Shown in pieces: positions 26,990-39,240 of a stretch of 64,000 bases of DNA (its first letter is position 1; every line of letters starts with the position of its first letter). This DNA is from a gamma proteobacterium HIMB55 (GTDB lineage: Bacteria > Pseudomonadota > Gammaproteobacteria > Pseudomonadales > Halieaceae), in contig AGIF02000001.1 in NCBI GenBank assembly GCA_000227505.4, positions 1,074,035-1,138,034 on the forward strand, in the 5' to 3' direction. The notes beneath the pieces are model-generated. The model did not search any database. It was given only the letters and a program-made list of their open reading frames with translations, and was not told where the DNA came from. The translations under genes and the position numbers were made by a program.

Positions 26990-29764
26990 GTGTCAAACGA
27001 ACACTATTTACATAATCCGCTGATTCACCAAGACCGTCGTCTTGGCAGCAGCGATAGCAGCTGGATTAGCCAGTTTGATTGCACCCACATCAAGCCCCTC
27101 ATCATATGCCGTGGTCCCATTCGCAAAGAGGCGATGGATGTCTTCGACGAAATGGGCATGAACAACTACGGAATTTTGCTTTCAGAGAAGGATTCGATTG
27201 TGTACCCGAGGGCGATCGCTCCGGAATTGAGGACAATCACAGACCCATCGCGCGTGCACAGGGTGAGTGACTACTCAGGTGTCGATAAGGCGGACCGAGA
27301 AGCGCGTATTCAAGAGATTATCCAAATTGCCCACGATAACGGCTACAACGCGATCTTCGCTGGTTATGGCTTCATGGCAGAAGACGAGACCATGGTCGCG
27401 TCGATGGAGAATGCCGGCCTTAACTTTATCGGCCCGTGCTCACGCACTGTGCGGCAAGCAGGCCTCAAGGACGAAGCAAAGCGTACAGCGCTTAAAGCGG
27501 GTGTCTCGGTAACGCCGGGCGTCGACAACGCAACTGCGCTTACTTTACTAAAGAAATATCCCTCAGCTGAGGCACTTACAGCATTCTGCAAGGAGCAAGG
27601 CTTTGATGATATCGACCTCGCTGGCGACGACCTAGAAGAACTTGCAGACCGTGTTCTAAACGCATCCTACAAGGCGGGCGTTGATATCTACTCAATCGAT
27701 GAGCTTATCGAGACGCTTCAAGAGGCTGTTGAGGGTATGAATGATAAGTACCCCAATAACCGCGTACGTCTGAAAGCAATCGGTGGTGGCGGTGGTAAAG
27801 GCCAACGCATTGTTGAACGTGGCGATGCTGCGCGCACGGGCGAGTTAGTCAAAGAGATTTTGCAGGAGGTAAAAGCCTCTGGCGTGGGTGACAACAAGAA
27901 CGTTCTTGTTGAACTCAATATTGAATCGACTCGACACCAAGAAATCCAGGTGATCGGTAACGGCGACTGGTGTATGACGCTGGGCGGTCGTGATTGTTCG
28001 CTGCAAATGCACGAGCAAAAGCTTTTGGAGGTGTCGGTTACTCGCGAATCACTGCTTGAGGCGGCGGAAGAGGTCGCGGCGGCGGGGCTGACCACCGAAG
28101 CAGAGGTGCTGAAAGCTGACGTAGTCACGCTGGATACGATGGAAGAGGAAGCGTCACGATTTGGCGCTGCGGTTGGACTGGATTCGGTCTCGACCTTCGA
28201 GTGTATCGTTGACACAGATAGTCACTTCTTTATGGAGATGAATACGCGGATTCAGGTGGAGCACCGTGTTTCTGAGCTGTGCTATGCGCTGAAGTTTAGT
28301 AATCCAGAGGATGCAAGCCAGAGCTTTGTCGTGAACTCCCTGGTGGAGGCTATGGTCTTGCTTGCAGCACATGGAGCGAAACTGCCCAAGCCGGAGCGAG
28401 TTTTACGTAATAACGACAGCCTAGAGGCCCGGATGAATGCAACCAATGACGCGTTGCAGCCACATGCCGGCGGACAGATCGAGCACTGGTCAGATGCGGT
28501 TGAGGGTGAGATTCGTGACGACCAGGGTATTTGCGTTCATAACCCTGATACCGATGTATTCATGAAATACACCTTGGCGGGCGCCTACGATTCAAATATC
28601 GCATTGATCTTGAGCGTTGGTGATTCACGAGAAACCTCTTATGAGAGGATGGCAGAAATACTGCGAGTCACGACCTTGCGTGGCCGGGACCTGAGTACCA
28701 ACCTCAACTTCCATTACGGCTTGGTACATTGGTTCTTGAATCGTACGGTACACGCGCGACCAACGACGAAATTCATTGTCCCCTACTTGACCGCAGTCGG
28801 TGAGCTTGCTGCAGGCGCTCAGAAGATTGACCTTGAGGCAGCGTGGAAGGCTTATACCAAGGGTTACGGGAAGAACGCAGGGGCTGTTTTAGAGGCGAAG
28901 AAAACGTTAATACTGCGGCCACTGCAGCAGCTCTTAGATTGTCCGCACACACTTTCCGGCTGGTTGAGTGCCAATAAGGGTGCATTTACGACGAACGGCG
29001 GAAAAATTGCATTCGCCGAGAACCCGGTTGACGTGCTGACAGACACCTATCATTTCCTCAATCTAGACAATGAGGGCAGTGCGGCCGCTTCAGAGCAAAT
29101 ATGGTCACACGACGCGAAGATGCTCGATACGGCTGATGCATTCTACCTAGACGCGATCAACGAGCTAGATGTCGATGCGTGGGCTGATCTGTCTGCGAAG
29201 CTTGAAGGTGATGCTCCAACCGGTATGGATGAGGATACATGGGCTGCGATTCAGGGTGCTCACCAAGGGCATCAGGCAGGTTTGTCCTTGCTCTTGTTAT
29301 TGCCTGCACTCGCCCAGCAAACAGGCTTTTATGAGCTTGAGGTGAATTCCGACCTCAGCATATTTATTCCGGACCGCCTCTTGGACGACGACCATCAGGA
29401 TGCAATGGCGAAGGCGCTAGCACCGCCGCCTGTAGCAAATGCAGACGAAATCGTCGCCACCAGCGGCGGTATGTTCTACGGCCGTGAGGCACCAGGCGAG
29501 CCGCTTTATGTGCAGGCCGGTTCGAGCTTTAAAGTGGGTGACCCACTGTTCATTGTTGAGGTCATGAAGATGTTCAACAAAGTGAATGCTCCGTTCGATG
29601 GTGTTGTTGACGAGGTGTTGGTAGAAGGCGATGGCGTCATCATTAAGAAAGGCCAGCCTATTTTTAAAGTGACACCCAACGAGCGCCCAGAAGTCTTGTC
29701 GGAGAGCGAGATTCGCGCGCGTCGTGCCGCGAGTACTGCCGTGCTGATGGACGCGATAGCGTAA
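26990..29764 (+). CDS. Biotin carboxylase/biotin carrier protein of unusual architecture
   Basis: 924 residues, GTG start. The N-terminal part (about 30-530) is an ATP-grasp biotin carboxylase. It retains the glycine loop GGGGGKG (265-271) after Lys262, HEQK, the metal ligands in STFEC (Glu404) and MEMNTRIQVEH (Glu416, Asn418, Arg420). Between PGVDN (176-180) and the glycine loop there are about 85 residues instead of about 30, including an acidic DDIDLAGDDLEELAD stretch. The usual RRHQK and EEAPA become QMHEQK and LEVSV. A biotinyl domain with E-V-M-K-M (Lys860) closes the protein. About 250 residues join the two parts. Typical PccA is about 670 residues. Genome context makes it the partner of the upstream carboxyltransferase. 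Confidence 0.85.
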   Translation: MSNEHYLHNPLIHQDRRLGSSDSSWISQFDCTHIKPLIICRGPIRKEAMDVFDEMGMNNYGILLSEKDSIVYPRAIAPELRTITDPSRVHRVSDYSGVDKADREARIQEIIQIAHDNGYNAIFAGYGFMAEDETMVASMENAGLNFIGPCSRTVRQAGLKDEAKRTALKAGVSVTPGVDNATALTLLKKYPSAEALTAFCKEQGFDDIDLAGDDLEELADRVLNASYKAGVDIYSIDELIETLQEAVEGMNDKYPNNRVRLKAIGGGGGKGQRIVERGDAARTGELVKEILQEVKASGVGDNKNVLVELNIESTRHQEIQVIGNGDWCMTLGGRDCSLQMHEQKLLEVSVTRESLLEAAEEVAAAGLTTEAEVLKADVVTLDTMEEEASRFGAAVGLDSVSTFECIVDTDSHFFMEMNTRIQVEHRVSELCYALKFSNPEDASQSFVVNSLVEAMVLLAAHGAKLPKPERVLRNNDSLEARMNATNDALQPHAGGQIEHWSDAVEGEIRDDQGICVHNPDTDVFMKYTLAGAYDSNIALILSVGDSRETSYERMAEILRVTTLRGRDLSTNLNFHYGLVHWFLNRTVHARPTTKFIVPYLTAVGELAAGAQKIDLEAAWKAYTKGYGKNAGAVLEAKKTLILRPLQQLLDCPHTLSGWLSANKGAFTTNGGKIAFAENPVDVLTDTYHFLNLDNEGSAAASEQIWSHDAKMLDTADAFYLDAINELDVDAWADLSAKLEGDAPTGMDEDTWAAIQGAHQGHQAGLSLLLLLPALAQQTGFYELEVNSDLSIFIPDRLLDDDHQDAMAKALAPPPVANADEIVATSGGMFYGREAPGEPLYVQAGSSFKVGDPLFIVEVMKMFNKVNAPFDGVVDEVLVEGDGVIIKKGQPIFKVTPNERPEVLSESEIRARRAASTAVLMDAIA

Positions 29765-29777
29765 CGAGGAAGATACA

Positions 29778-30188
29778 ATGATTACTGGCTTGGACCACAT
29801 AGCGATTGCTGTCCCTGATTTAGAGGCGGCTATTGAGCGTTTCATGACTGACTTCCAGCTCGATTATGAGGGCACGGAACCGGTAGAGGCCGCTAAGACT
29901 TCTACCGCTTTCTTTCCCTTACCGCCCTCAAGCATAGAGCTGGTACATCCGCTACGTGGTGAGGGTCCTATTGCGAAGTATCTCGAAAAACGCGGAGGCG
30001 GCATTCATCACTTGTGCTTCAGAACCAACGATATCGACGCCGACGTTGAGCGTCTAAAGGCAAAGGGCTATCAGTTCCTCAGCGATGCACCGACACCAGG
30101 TGCGCATGGAGCGCGCGTCATCTTTATTCACCCCAAGAGCTGTGACGGTGTTCTCGTTGAACTCTCTCAGCCGCAGGAAGACCATTAA
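29778..30188 (+). CDS. mce: Methylmalonyl-CoA epimerase
   Basis: Interconverts (S)- and (R)-methylmalonyl-CoA so that the carboxylase product can enter the mutase. 136 residues of the vicinal-oxygen-chelate fold with paired beta-alpha-beta modules: metal ligand His7 in GLDHIAIAV, His77/His78 in GGGIHHLCF, and the final glutamate in VLVELSQ. GAGGAAG precedes the start. Its stop shares one base with the mutase start (TAATG), so the two are translated as a pair. Confidence 0.93.
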   Translation: MITGLDHIAIAVPDLEAAIERFMTDFQLDYEGTEPVEAAKTSTAFFPLPPSSIELVHPLRGEGPIAKYLEKRGGGIHHLCFRTNDIDADVERLKAKGYQFLSDAPTPGAHGARVIFIHPKSCDGVLVELSQPQEDH

Positions 30189-32335
30189 TGTCGATTTATG
30201 ATCCTAGTAAGGCAAACAAAGAAAATTGGGCGTCGCTCGTAGAAAAGCAGAGTAAAGGCCTTACGCCAGACGAATTCACTTGGTTTACACCCGAAGATAT
30301 TCCCATGAAGGTACTCTACACCGCGGAGGACACGGCTGAACTGCCCTATACGGATACGATGCCGGGCATGAGTCCCTACATTCGCGGCCCACAGGCAACG
30401 ATGTATGCCGGTCGACGTTGGACGATTCGGCAGTATGCGGGCTTCTCAACGGCAGAAGAGAGCAACGCGTTCTATCGTAAGGCCCTGGCTGCAGGCGGAC
30501 AGGGTGTGTCGGTTGCCTTTGACCTCGCTACACACCGCGGTTACGACTCAGATCACCCTCGTGTCGCAGGTGATGTTGGTAAAGCGGGAGTTGCGGTTGA
30601 TTCTGTCGAAGATATGAAGGTGCTATTCGACGGTATTCCCCTCGACAAGGTGTCAGTCTCGATGACGATGAATGGCGCGGTTCTGCCTGTTCTCGCAGGT
30701 TATATCGTTGCCGCCGAGGAGCAGGGCGTTGGACCAGAGGCTCTGGCTGGCACCATTCAGAACGATATTCTGAAAGAGTTCATGGTGCGCAATACCTACA
30801 TCTACCCGCCATCGCCCAGCATGCGCATCATCGGTGACATCATTGCTTATTGCTCCAAGAACATGCCTCGGTTTAACACCATATCGATTTCTGGCTATCA
30901 CATGCAGGAAGCGGGCGCGAATGCAGCGCTCGAGCTGGCTTACACACTTGCTGATGGTAAGGAATATATCCGTACCGCGATCGCGGCAGGACTCAATATC
31001 GACGATTTCGCACCCAGACTGTCGTTTTTCTGGGGCATCGGCATGAATTTTTACATGGAAATCGCCAAGATGCGTGCCGCGCGACTCTTGTGGGCGGAGA
31101 TCGTTGGCGAGTTCTCACCGAGCAATCCGAAAAGCTCGATGTTGAGAACACACTGCCAGACGTCCGGTTGGTCACTGACAGAGCAGGATCCTTACAACAA
31201 TATTGTGCGAACAACTATCGAGGCGATGGCCGCCGTATTTGGAGGCACGCAAAGCCTTCACACGAATGCTCTCGACGAAGCGATCGCTTTACCCTCAGAT
31301 TTTGCGGCAAGAATCGCGCGCAATACGCAGTTAGTCCTTCAAGAAGAAACAGGCATTAGCCAGGTGGTAGACCCTTGGGGTGGCTCCTACATGATGGAGT
31401 CACTAACCAACGAGATTGCCGAGAAAGCTCGAGCGCTAATTGCTGAGGTAGAGGACGCTGGCGGTATGGCACAGGCCATCGAGACGGGCCTACCAAAGCT
31501 CCGAATCGAAGAAGCTGCAGCTAAAAAGCAAGCACGTATCGACCGGGGCGAAGACGTCATCGTTGGCGTAAATAAATATCAAGTCGATGAACAGGATGAG
31601 GTGGATATTCTTGAGGTCGATAACGATGCAGTGCGCGACTCCCAAATCGCGAGTCTAAAGCAGATCCGTGATGCGCGCGATACTGCAGCGGTCACTGCGT
31701 GTCTTGAGGCTCTTTCAGCAGCGGCAGAGACGGGTGAGGGCAATCTTCTCGAGCTTGCGGTGAACGCCACACGACACCGTGCTACGGTAGGAGAGATATC
31801 GGATGCACTAGAAAAGCATTTCGGCCGTTTCGTGGCGAGCGCACAAACTGTATCGGGTGTGTATGGTGCTGCGTACGAACAGGATGAAGACTGGAAGCAA
31901 ATTGCTATGGACATCGAGAGCTTTGTTGCACAACACGGCAGACGTCCTCGCTTGCTCGTTGCCAAAATGGGGCAGGACGGTCACGACCGTGGTGCAAAAG
32001 TGGTTGCCACAGCGTTTGCCGACGTTGGTTTTGACGTCGATTTGTCGCCGATGTTCTCGACGCCCGAAGAAGTAGCCCGACAAGCCATTGAGAACGATGT
32101 ACATATCGTTGGAGCGTCGAGTCTCGCGGCAGGCCATAAGACACTCGTACCGCAACTGATTGAAGCGCTTAAGGCCGAGGGTGCGGACGATATTGTTGTG
32201 ATCGCAGGGGGCGTTATTCCTCAGCAGGATTACCAGTACTTGTACGACGCCGGGGTGACGCTAATCTTTGGCCCGGGGACGCCAATTCCTGAAGCCGCAC
32301 GAAAGGTCCTTGATGCCGTTAACGCTAACAGCTGA
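30188..32335 (+). CDS. scpA: Methylmalonyl-CoA mutase, adenosylcobalamin-dependent
   Basis: Rearranges (R)-methylmalonyl-CoA to succinyl-CoA, feeding the TCA cycle. The single 715-residue chain holds the TIM-barrel substrate domain ([19 protein letters not shown]-like stretch near 75, [44 protein letters not shown]) and a C-terminal B12 domain with Asp597-Gly-His599-Asp-Arg-Gly602, where His599 is the lower cobalt ligand. Length and order match E. coli Sbm/ScpA. It is therefore a homodimeric type. It overlaps the epimerase by one base and MeaB by about 23. Confidence 0.95.
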   Translation: MSIYDPSKANKENWASLVEKQSKGLTPDEFTWFTPEDIPMKVLYTAEDTAELPYTDTMPGMSPYIRGPQATMYAGRRWTIRQYAGFSTAEESNAFYRKALAAGGQGVSVAFDLATHRGYDSDHPRVAGDVGKAGVAVDSVEDMKVLFDGIPLDKVSVSMTMNGAVLPVLAGYIVAAEEQGVGPEALAGTIQNDILKEFMVRNTYIYPPSPSMRIIGDIIAYCSKNMPRFNTISISGYHMQEAGANAALELAYTLADGKEYIRTAIAAGLNIDDFAPRLSFFWGIGMNFYMEIAKMRAARLLWAEIVGEFSPSNPKSSMLRTHCQTSGWSLTEQDPYNNIVRTTIEAMAAVFGGTQSLHTNALDEAIALPSDFAARIARNTQLVLQEETGISQVVDPWGGSYMMESLTNEIAEKARALIAEVEDAGGMAQAIETGLPKLRIEEAAAKKQARIDRGEDVIVGVNKYQVDEQDEVDILEVDNDAVRDSQIASLKQIRDARDTAAVTACLEALSAAAETGEGNLLELAVNATRHRATVGEISDALEKHFGRFVASAQTVSGVYGAAYEQDEDWKQIAMDIESFVAQHGRRPRLLVAKMGQDGHDRGAKVVATAFADVGFDVDLSPMFSTPEEVARQAIENDVHIVGASSLAAGHKTLVPQLIEALKAEGADDIVVIAGGVIPQQDYQYLYDAGVTLIFGPGTPIPEAARKVLDAVNANS

Positions 32336-33287
32336 GAGCGTACTTTCGGGTAATCGTCGAGCGCTTGCTAAGGCGATTACCCTAGTAGAAAGCTCACGCC
32401 CTGAGGATCGTGAGGCCTCACAGGTTCTGCTCAATCAATTATTGCCACATACCGGGAAGAGCCTACGCATCGGCATAACAGGCGTTCCCGGCGTCGGTAA
32501 ATCGACTTTTATCGAGGCATTCGGGCAGCATCTAATCTCGGAAGGACATAAAGTCGCTGTGCTGGCCGTCGATCCCAGCTCGCCCATGGCGGGTGGCTCC
32601 ATTTTGGGTGATAAAACGCGGATGGAACTCTTGTCGCGCGATCCCAACGCCTTCATTCGCCCCTCGCCAGCGGGTAGAGCACTGGGTGGCGTGGCACTCA
32701 AAACGCGAGAATCCATGTTGTTGTGTGAGGCCGCAGGCTTCGATGTGGTGCTCGTTGAGACGGTTGGCGTGGGTCAGTCGGAACATCAAGTTTCGAGTAT
32801 GGTCGATTTCTTCTTAATGCTATTGCTCCCCGGTGGGGGTGATGAGCTTCAAGGCATCAAGAAAGGCATTTTGGAACTCGCCGACGCCATTATGATCAAC
32901 AAGGCCGATGGCGAGAGCGCGAGCTTAGCGCGTAAGACCAAACTGCATTACCAGAGCGCCATGTCGTTACTGGCAAGTAACGACTTTTGGAAGCCTGAGG
33001 TACACACCTGCTCCGCGCTTGAGCATGATGGCATTGCTGATTGCTGGTCGATGATGAAGCGCTACCAGCAGGAGGCCACTGAGCGTGGTGCGCTGTCTCA
33101 GACTCGCGCTGAGCAGAACTTGCAGTGGATGACGCAGCTCATGGATGAAATGCTGCGTCAGCAACTCACGGACAATACGACCATTCGTGAGTCGCTGCCT
33201 GCTATTAAAGAGCAGGTTAGTGCGGGCACGCTGACACCGGTGAGTGCCGCCGTGAATGTCATCAACATGTTGAACGAGCACCCGTAG
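32313..33287 (+). CDS. meaB: Methylmalonyl-CoA mutase-associated GTPase MeaB (ArgK family)
   Basis: G-protein chaperone that loads and protects the B12 cofactor of the mutase. I start it at ATG 32313 (324 residues, [13 protein letters not shown]) because GAAAGG lies about 10 bases upstream; the longer frame from 32268 lies wholly within the mutase and adds no family residues. P-loop GVPGVGKST is at 57-65, followed by DPSSP, GDKTRM, the Walker [11 protein letters not shown] and the guanine-specificity NKAD. It overlaps the end of the mutase gene by 23 bases. Confidence 0.93.
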   Translation: MPLTLTAESVLSGNRRALAKAITLVESSRPEDREASQVLLNQLLPHTGKSLRIGITGVPGVGKSTFIEAFGQHLISEGHKVAVLAVDPSSPMAGGSILGDKTRMELLSRDPNAFIRPSPAGRALGGVALKTRESMLLCEAAGFDVVLVETVGVGQSEHQVSSMVDFFLMLLLPGGGDELQGIKKGILELADAIMINKADGESASLARKTKLHYQSAMSLLASNDFWKPEVHTCSALEHDGIADCWSMMKRYQQEATERGALSQTRAEQNLQWMTQLMDEMLRQQLTDNTTIRESLPAIKEQVSAGTLTPVSAAVNVINMLNEHP

Positions 33288-33291
33288 GTAC

Positions 33292-33600
33292 ATGCGTTTC
33301 TTGGCCTTGGATAAATTGATTAATCTCGAGGACGGCTACCGAAGACGCTTCAAGATTGATTCTCTCGATCTCATCCTTGCAAAGGAGGGTGGCGATATCT
33401 TCGCGTTTGCTGCCGTGTGTCCGCATCAAGAGCAGTCATTGGATGACGCGATCATTGAAAATGAGGTTGTGACCTGTCCGCGCCACGGCTTTGGCTTCTC
33501 TCTTAGGTCTGGTGCACACGTCGAAGGTTTTTGCGCATCACTGCCCGTTTATGAAGTGCATTTCGAGGGCAACGAGGTTGGGGTTTTACTCGGACATTAA
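33292..33600 (+). CDS. Small Rieske [2Fe-2S] protein
   Basis: 102 residues with a complete Rieske cluster site: Cys43-Pro-His45 and Cys62-x2-His65 (CPRHGFGF). No signal peptide or membrane helix is seen, so it is a soluble cytoplasmic ferredoxin of the NirD/BphF type. It begins 4 bases after meaB and ends 6 bases before the convergent roxA. Small Rieske proteins normally carry electrons to an oxygenase or reductase, but no such partner is next to it, so its job is unknown. Co-transcription with the propionyl-CoA genes is inferred from spacing. Confidence 0.85.
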   Translation: MRFLALDKLINLEDGYRRRFKIDSLDLILAKEGGDIFAFAAVCPHQEQSLDDAIIENEVVTCPRHGFGFSLRSGAHVEGFCASLPVYEVHFEGNEVGVLLGH

Positions 33601-33606
33601 TGTGTC

Positions 33607-34716
33607 TCAATGCGTGTCGTTGAGAAACCGCTCCTCAAGGAACCCGAGTGCCCACCACTGCTTGATAATGTCGACCTGATAATCGTCAAGCGCACTGACC
33701 TCAATGAATTCGCCCCCGCAGATAGCGCACAATAGCGGCTCATCTTGCAGGCGGAATTCGTATCGCTCGCCGCCTAAGTAAGCAAAAATGTGGTGGTTAC
33801 CCTCCCGCCAAAGCAATCGTTGACTGGGATTAAGTTCAACAAAGTTAGCAATCGGCTCGTCGGTTTGCTCGGGCTGCTGGCTAAGGTCCGACAATAACTC
33901 TGCATACCAATCATCATCGGTGTCCAGCGCCTTTAGTGCGTTGAAAACAGCCTGCCGAGCATTGTCAGCATGCGTGCTCAAGATTTCGCCCGGTCTTGGC
34001 TGGATTTTCATTGAGTCCCCGTCCTCGAGTAAAAGCTCGTCCTCAAGTCGATCGATGACGGTATCGGATAAGCGTGCAATGAGGTCGGTTACTCTCGGCG
34101 CTCTAAATCCCAAAGAATAGGTCATGCTCTCACCAACGGCTTCTCCCCAGTGCGCAAACCCAGGTGGCACATAGAGCACATCGCCGGGTTGAAGCACGAA
34201 TGTCTCGGTGGGCTCAAACTCATCAATCAACCGCAGATCGCTTTCTCTAACGGTGGGCGTGTTTGCGTCGCATTTTGGGCCAATTTTCCAGCGTCTTTGC
34301 CCCGCACCCTGAAGTAAAAAAACATCATATTGATCGAAGTGCGGACCCACACCAGCACCGTCAGTGGCGTAGCTGACCATGATGTCATCGAAGCGCCACT
34401 GCGGAAGAAAATCGACGCACCCACGGAGTGCCATAACCTCGGGAAACCATTCATCTACCCGCTGGACCAAAAGACTCCATTGTCCCTTTCGTTGAAAGTC
34501 ATGCTCGGTGAACGGTCCATGCTCAAGCGACCAAGCCCCGTCTTCTAAACGAACTATGCGAGAATCAGCCTCGGGCTCCATAGCGAGCCCGCCTAACTCC
34601 TCAGGCGTAATCGGAGATTGAAATCCCGGTATGGCGCCTCGGATGAGCATGGGTTTTTTTTGCCAGCAGTCGACCAGAAAAGCTTGCGCGTCGAACTGAA
34701 AGCGCGGCGAGATCAA
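33607..34716 (-). CDS. roxA: Ribosomal protein uL16 3-hydroxylase (cupin/JmjC type)
   Basis: Fe(II)/2-oxoglutarate oxygenase that in E. coli (YcfD) hydroxylates an arginine of ribosomal protein uL16. The 369 residues match YcfD in length. The iron site is His126-x-Asp128 (GPHFDQYDVFLLQ) and His189 in PPGFAHWGEAV, close to the E. coli positions 125, 127 and 187; the C-terminal half is the helical and winged-helix region of the family. It lies three bases after purB, and this neighbourhood is conserved in pseudomonads. It converges with the Rieske gene. Confidence 0.9.
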   Translation of the reverse strand: MISPRFQFDAQAFLVDCWQKKPMLIRGAIPGFQSPITPEELGGLAMEPEADSRIVRLEDGAWSLEHGPFTEHDFQRKGQWSLLVQRVDEWFPEVMALRGCVDFLPQWRFDDIMVSYATDGAGVGPHFDQYDVFLLQGAGQRRWKIGPKCDANTPTVRESDLRLIDEFEPTETFVLQPGDVLYVPPGFAHWGEAVGESMTYSLGFRAPRVTDLIARLSDTVIDRLEDELLLEDGDSMKIQPRPGEILSTHADNARQAVFNALKALDTDDDWYAELLSDLSQQPEQTDEPIANFVELNPSQRLLWREGNHHIFAYLGGERYEFRLQDEPLLCAICGGEFIEVSALDDYQVDIIKQWWALGFLEERFLNDTH

Positions 34717-34719
34717 CGA

Positions 34720-36789
<2,070 letters not shown>

Positions 36790-36793
<4 letters not shown>

Positions 36794-37905
36794 TGCCAGC
36801 CACCGTTCAAGCGCTCCGAGACCCTCTCGATAACGCCGCCACCCAGACATACTTCGCCTTGATACAGAACTAACGATTGACCCGGGGTAATTGCACGCTG
36901 GGGATTATCGAAATGAACCACGTAGCCGTTCCCCTGACGTGATACCTCACAGGCTTGATCAGCCTGCCGATACCTGACTTTTGCATTGCACGTAAAGGGC
37001 ACCTCAGGTGCTGCGCCGCTTATCCAGAAAAGGTCTCCCGTATGTAGAGTGGAGGCAAAAAGTGCGGGGTTGTCATTACCTTGGCAGACCCATAGCGTAT
37101 TGGTTTCTACTTCTTTGTCTACGACATACCAAGGGGCTTCCGAGGCGTTTTTAAGCCCCCCAATACCCAATCCTTGGCGCTGACCAATGGTGTGGTACAT
37201 CAATCCCTGATGCTCTCCTATGACGGCACCGTCGACACTTTTAATGGGGCCCGGGTTTTTCTTCAGATATTGCGCTAAGAAATCAGAGAACCGCCTTTCC
37301 CCGATAAAGCAGATTCCTGTGCTGTCTTTTTTGGTGGCAGTGCCAAAGTTATGCTCGCTAGCGATCGAACGGACTTCGGTTTTTTCGAGTTCACCGATTG
37401 GAAACAGTGTGTCCTGCAGTGCCGTATGTTCTACCTGGTGTAGAAAATAGCTTTGGTCTTTACCTGCATCACGACCTTTGACCAACGTCGCTTTATCGTC
37501 ATGTGTCCCAGTCTTGACGTAATGACCCGTGGCAATTTTGTCTGCGCCGAGTGCTTTGGCATAGTCGAGAAAGGCGCGAAACTTGATTTCTTTGTTGCAG
37601 AGAATATCGGGGTTGGGGGTGCGCCCCGCGCCATACTCTTCGAGGAAGTGCTCGAAGACGTTGTCCCAATATTCTGCCGCGAAGTTGGCAGCGTGCAGCT
37701 TTATACCCAACGCGTCAGCGACGCCCTGAGCGTCGGCTAAATCCTCTTTAGCGGTACAGTATTCCGTCCCATCGTCCTCGTCCCAATTCTTCATGAATAG
37801 GCCCTCGACGGTGTAGCCTTGCTGCTTCAACAGCAACGCCGATACAGAGGAATCCACACCGCCCGACATGCCGACGATGACTTTTGTAGCGTTGTTATAG
37901 CTCAT
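36790..37905 (-). CDS. mnmA: tRNA-specific 2-thiouridylase
   Basis: Adds sulfur to uridine 34 of tRNA-Glu, -Gln and -Lys using persulfide relayed from the Tus system. The 371 residues include the PP-loop SGGVDSS (14-20), the family insert [12 protein letters not shown], and the two catalytic cysteines in [10 protein letters not shown] and [12 protein letters not shown], followed by the C-terminal beta barrel. Its ATG overlaps the nudJ stop by four bases and its stop overlaps hflD likewise, so nudJ-mnmA-hflD is one coupled unit. Confidence 0.95.
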
Positions 37906-38384
37906 AGATAGCGGACAAGACTTAAGGGCACAGCACTATTTTCTAAATACTGATCGACGATGTCGAGTACTACGGCGTGTCTGAGATCAATTGATGACGT
38001 TGCAATCTCATCGCGGGTAAGCCAATGCGTATCCAAGATACTGCTGTCTCGCGTTGCAGCATCACAAAATTTGAGAGGCTCTGCCGTGAAGCTATGACGA
38101 AGATAGCAAACCCCATTTGCCGCGTTGACTATTGTGACGCCCAGGTAGCCTGTGAGCGCTACCTCCCAACAGGTTTCCTCCAAGGTCTCGCGGATAGCAG
38201 CCTCAATTAAGCTCTCGTTGGGCTCCAGGTGACCGGCGGGTTGATTGAGAACGCGTCTGCCTTGGCTGAACTCCTCAACAAGTAGGAACTTGCCGTCGTG
38301 TTCTACGACTGTTGCAACCGTCGCGTGGGGGGTAAATCGATTGTCAGTCACTGTCAGTCCTTCGGTTGCGTCACTTTTGAACAT
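37902..38384 (-). CDS. nudJ: Nudix phosphatase NudJ-like
   Basis: 160 residues with a Nudix box from Gly51 (GHLEPNESL...[11 protein letters not shown]). The family glycine after EE-x is Cys72 here, a small deviation that some Nudix proteins tolerate. In E. coli NudJ releases phosphate from nucleoside di- and triphosphates and hydroxymethylpyrimidine pyrophosphate. Position between rluE and mnmA is exactly that of E. coli nudJ. The first dozen residues ([12 protein letters not shown]) are outside the family core and the true start could be slightly later. Confidence 0.87.
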   Translation of the reverse strand: MFKSDATEGLTVTDNRFTPHATVATVVEHDGKFLLVEEFSQGRRVLNQPAGHLEPNESLIEAAIRETLEETCWEVALTGYLGVTIVNAANGVCYLRHSFTAEPLKFCDAATRDSSILDTHWLTRDEIATSSIDLRHAVVLDIVDQYLENSAVPLSLVRYL

Positions 38385-38416
38385 TATCTAACGAGTGTGC
38401 CATTGTCGAAGCAGCG

Positions 38417-39091
38417 TTATCTCTCTTTCTTATTAACAGCAGATCGCGACCGAGAGAGTGTTTTGCGTTTGCCAGGAGCCCCGGCAACGCTAGTTCGTCG
38501 GCCACTGACTGCTTTTTTGTGGCAGCCTGAATCATCAACCGCGGGGTTAATATACATGTACTCGCCAGGCGCGAGACTGCCGAGTGAGTAGGGGCCGATA
38601 CTCCTTCGGATTAAACGCAAGGTCGGGAACCCAACCGCTGCTGTCATTCGGCGAACCTGACGATTTCGTCCTTCGCATATCGACAGTTCAATCCAGCTAT
38701 CTGGAACCGAGGCGCGGTAGCGTATCGGTGGATTTCGTTCCCAAATAGTCGGTATTTGCAAAAGTTTGCAACGTGCAGGTCGTGTCATCCCATCCTTTAA
38801 CTTCACACCTCGCTCGAGCGCCGCGCACATCTCGATCGTCGCCTGACCTTCAACTTGGACCCAATATGTTTTCCACGCCTTGTGCTTTGGGTTTGCGATC
38901 TGATCCTGCAAAGTCCCGTCATTAGTGAGGATGAGTAGCCCCTCGGAGTCGTAATCTAATCGACCAGCCGCGCGGTAACCCGGGGCACTCAAATACTGTG
39001 CAAGGGTATCGCGCGGCGCATGAGGTTGATCGCGATCGGTGAATTGCGACAGTACTTGGAATGGTTTGTTAAACAATAACAGGCGATTCAT
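38417..39091 (-). CDS. rluE: 23S rRNA pseudouridine(2457) synthase
   Basis: Isomerises U2457 of 23S rRNA. Started at ATG 39091 (MNRLLLFNKPFQVLSQF) it has 224 residues. The RsuA-type catalytic motif GRLDYDSEGLLILTND has the nucleophilic Asp46, followed by TYWVQVEG and the uridine-binding EGRNRQVRRM. There is no N-terminal S4 domain, which fits RluE rather than RluB or RsuA. The C-terminus is a basic Arg/Lys/Ser tail. It heads the nudJ-mnmA-hflD-purB-roxA run and is divergent from icd, as in E. coli. Confidence 0.92.
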   Translation of the reverse strand: MNRLLLFNKPFQVLSQFTDRDQPHAPRDTLAQYLSAPGYRAAGRLDYDSEGLLILTNDGTLQDQIANPKHKAWKTYWVQVEGQATIEMCAALERGVKLKDGMTRPARCKLLQIPTIWERNPPIRYRASVPDSWIELSICEGRNRQVRRMTAAVGFPTLRLIRRSIGPYSLGSLAPGEYMYINPAVDDSGCHKKAVSGRRTSVAGAPGKRKTLSRSRSAVNKKER

Positions 39092-39240
39092 CGCGTTAGT
39101 CTGCGGCAAAAAGTGGTAAACTTACGACATAAGAGAGGCGGCGCACCGCCACACAATAAACGAATCACTTTGCATGATTCAATCGGGGGCGAGCTTTAGC
39201 TCAGCCAGCCAGTCAATCAAACGGAAAGGATCTGACTATC

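Noticed and set aside
32268-32312. Longer MeaB start at 32268
   Set aside because: The extra 15 residues lie wholly inside the mutase gene, do not resemble MeaB, and a better-placed ribosome site serves 32313.
39137-39150. GGCGG-CGCA-CCGCC hairpin upstream of icd
   Set aside because: Only 5 bp with no T-run and no match to a known leader element; short GC hairpins are expected by chance.
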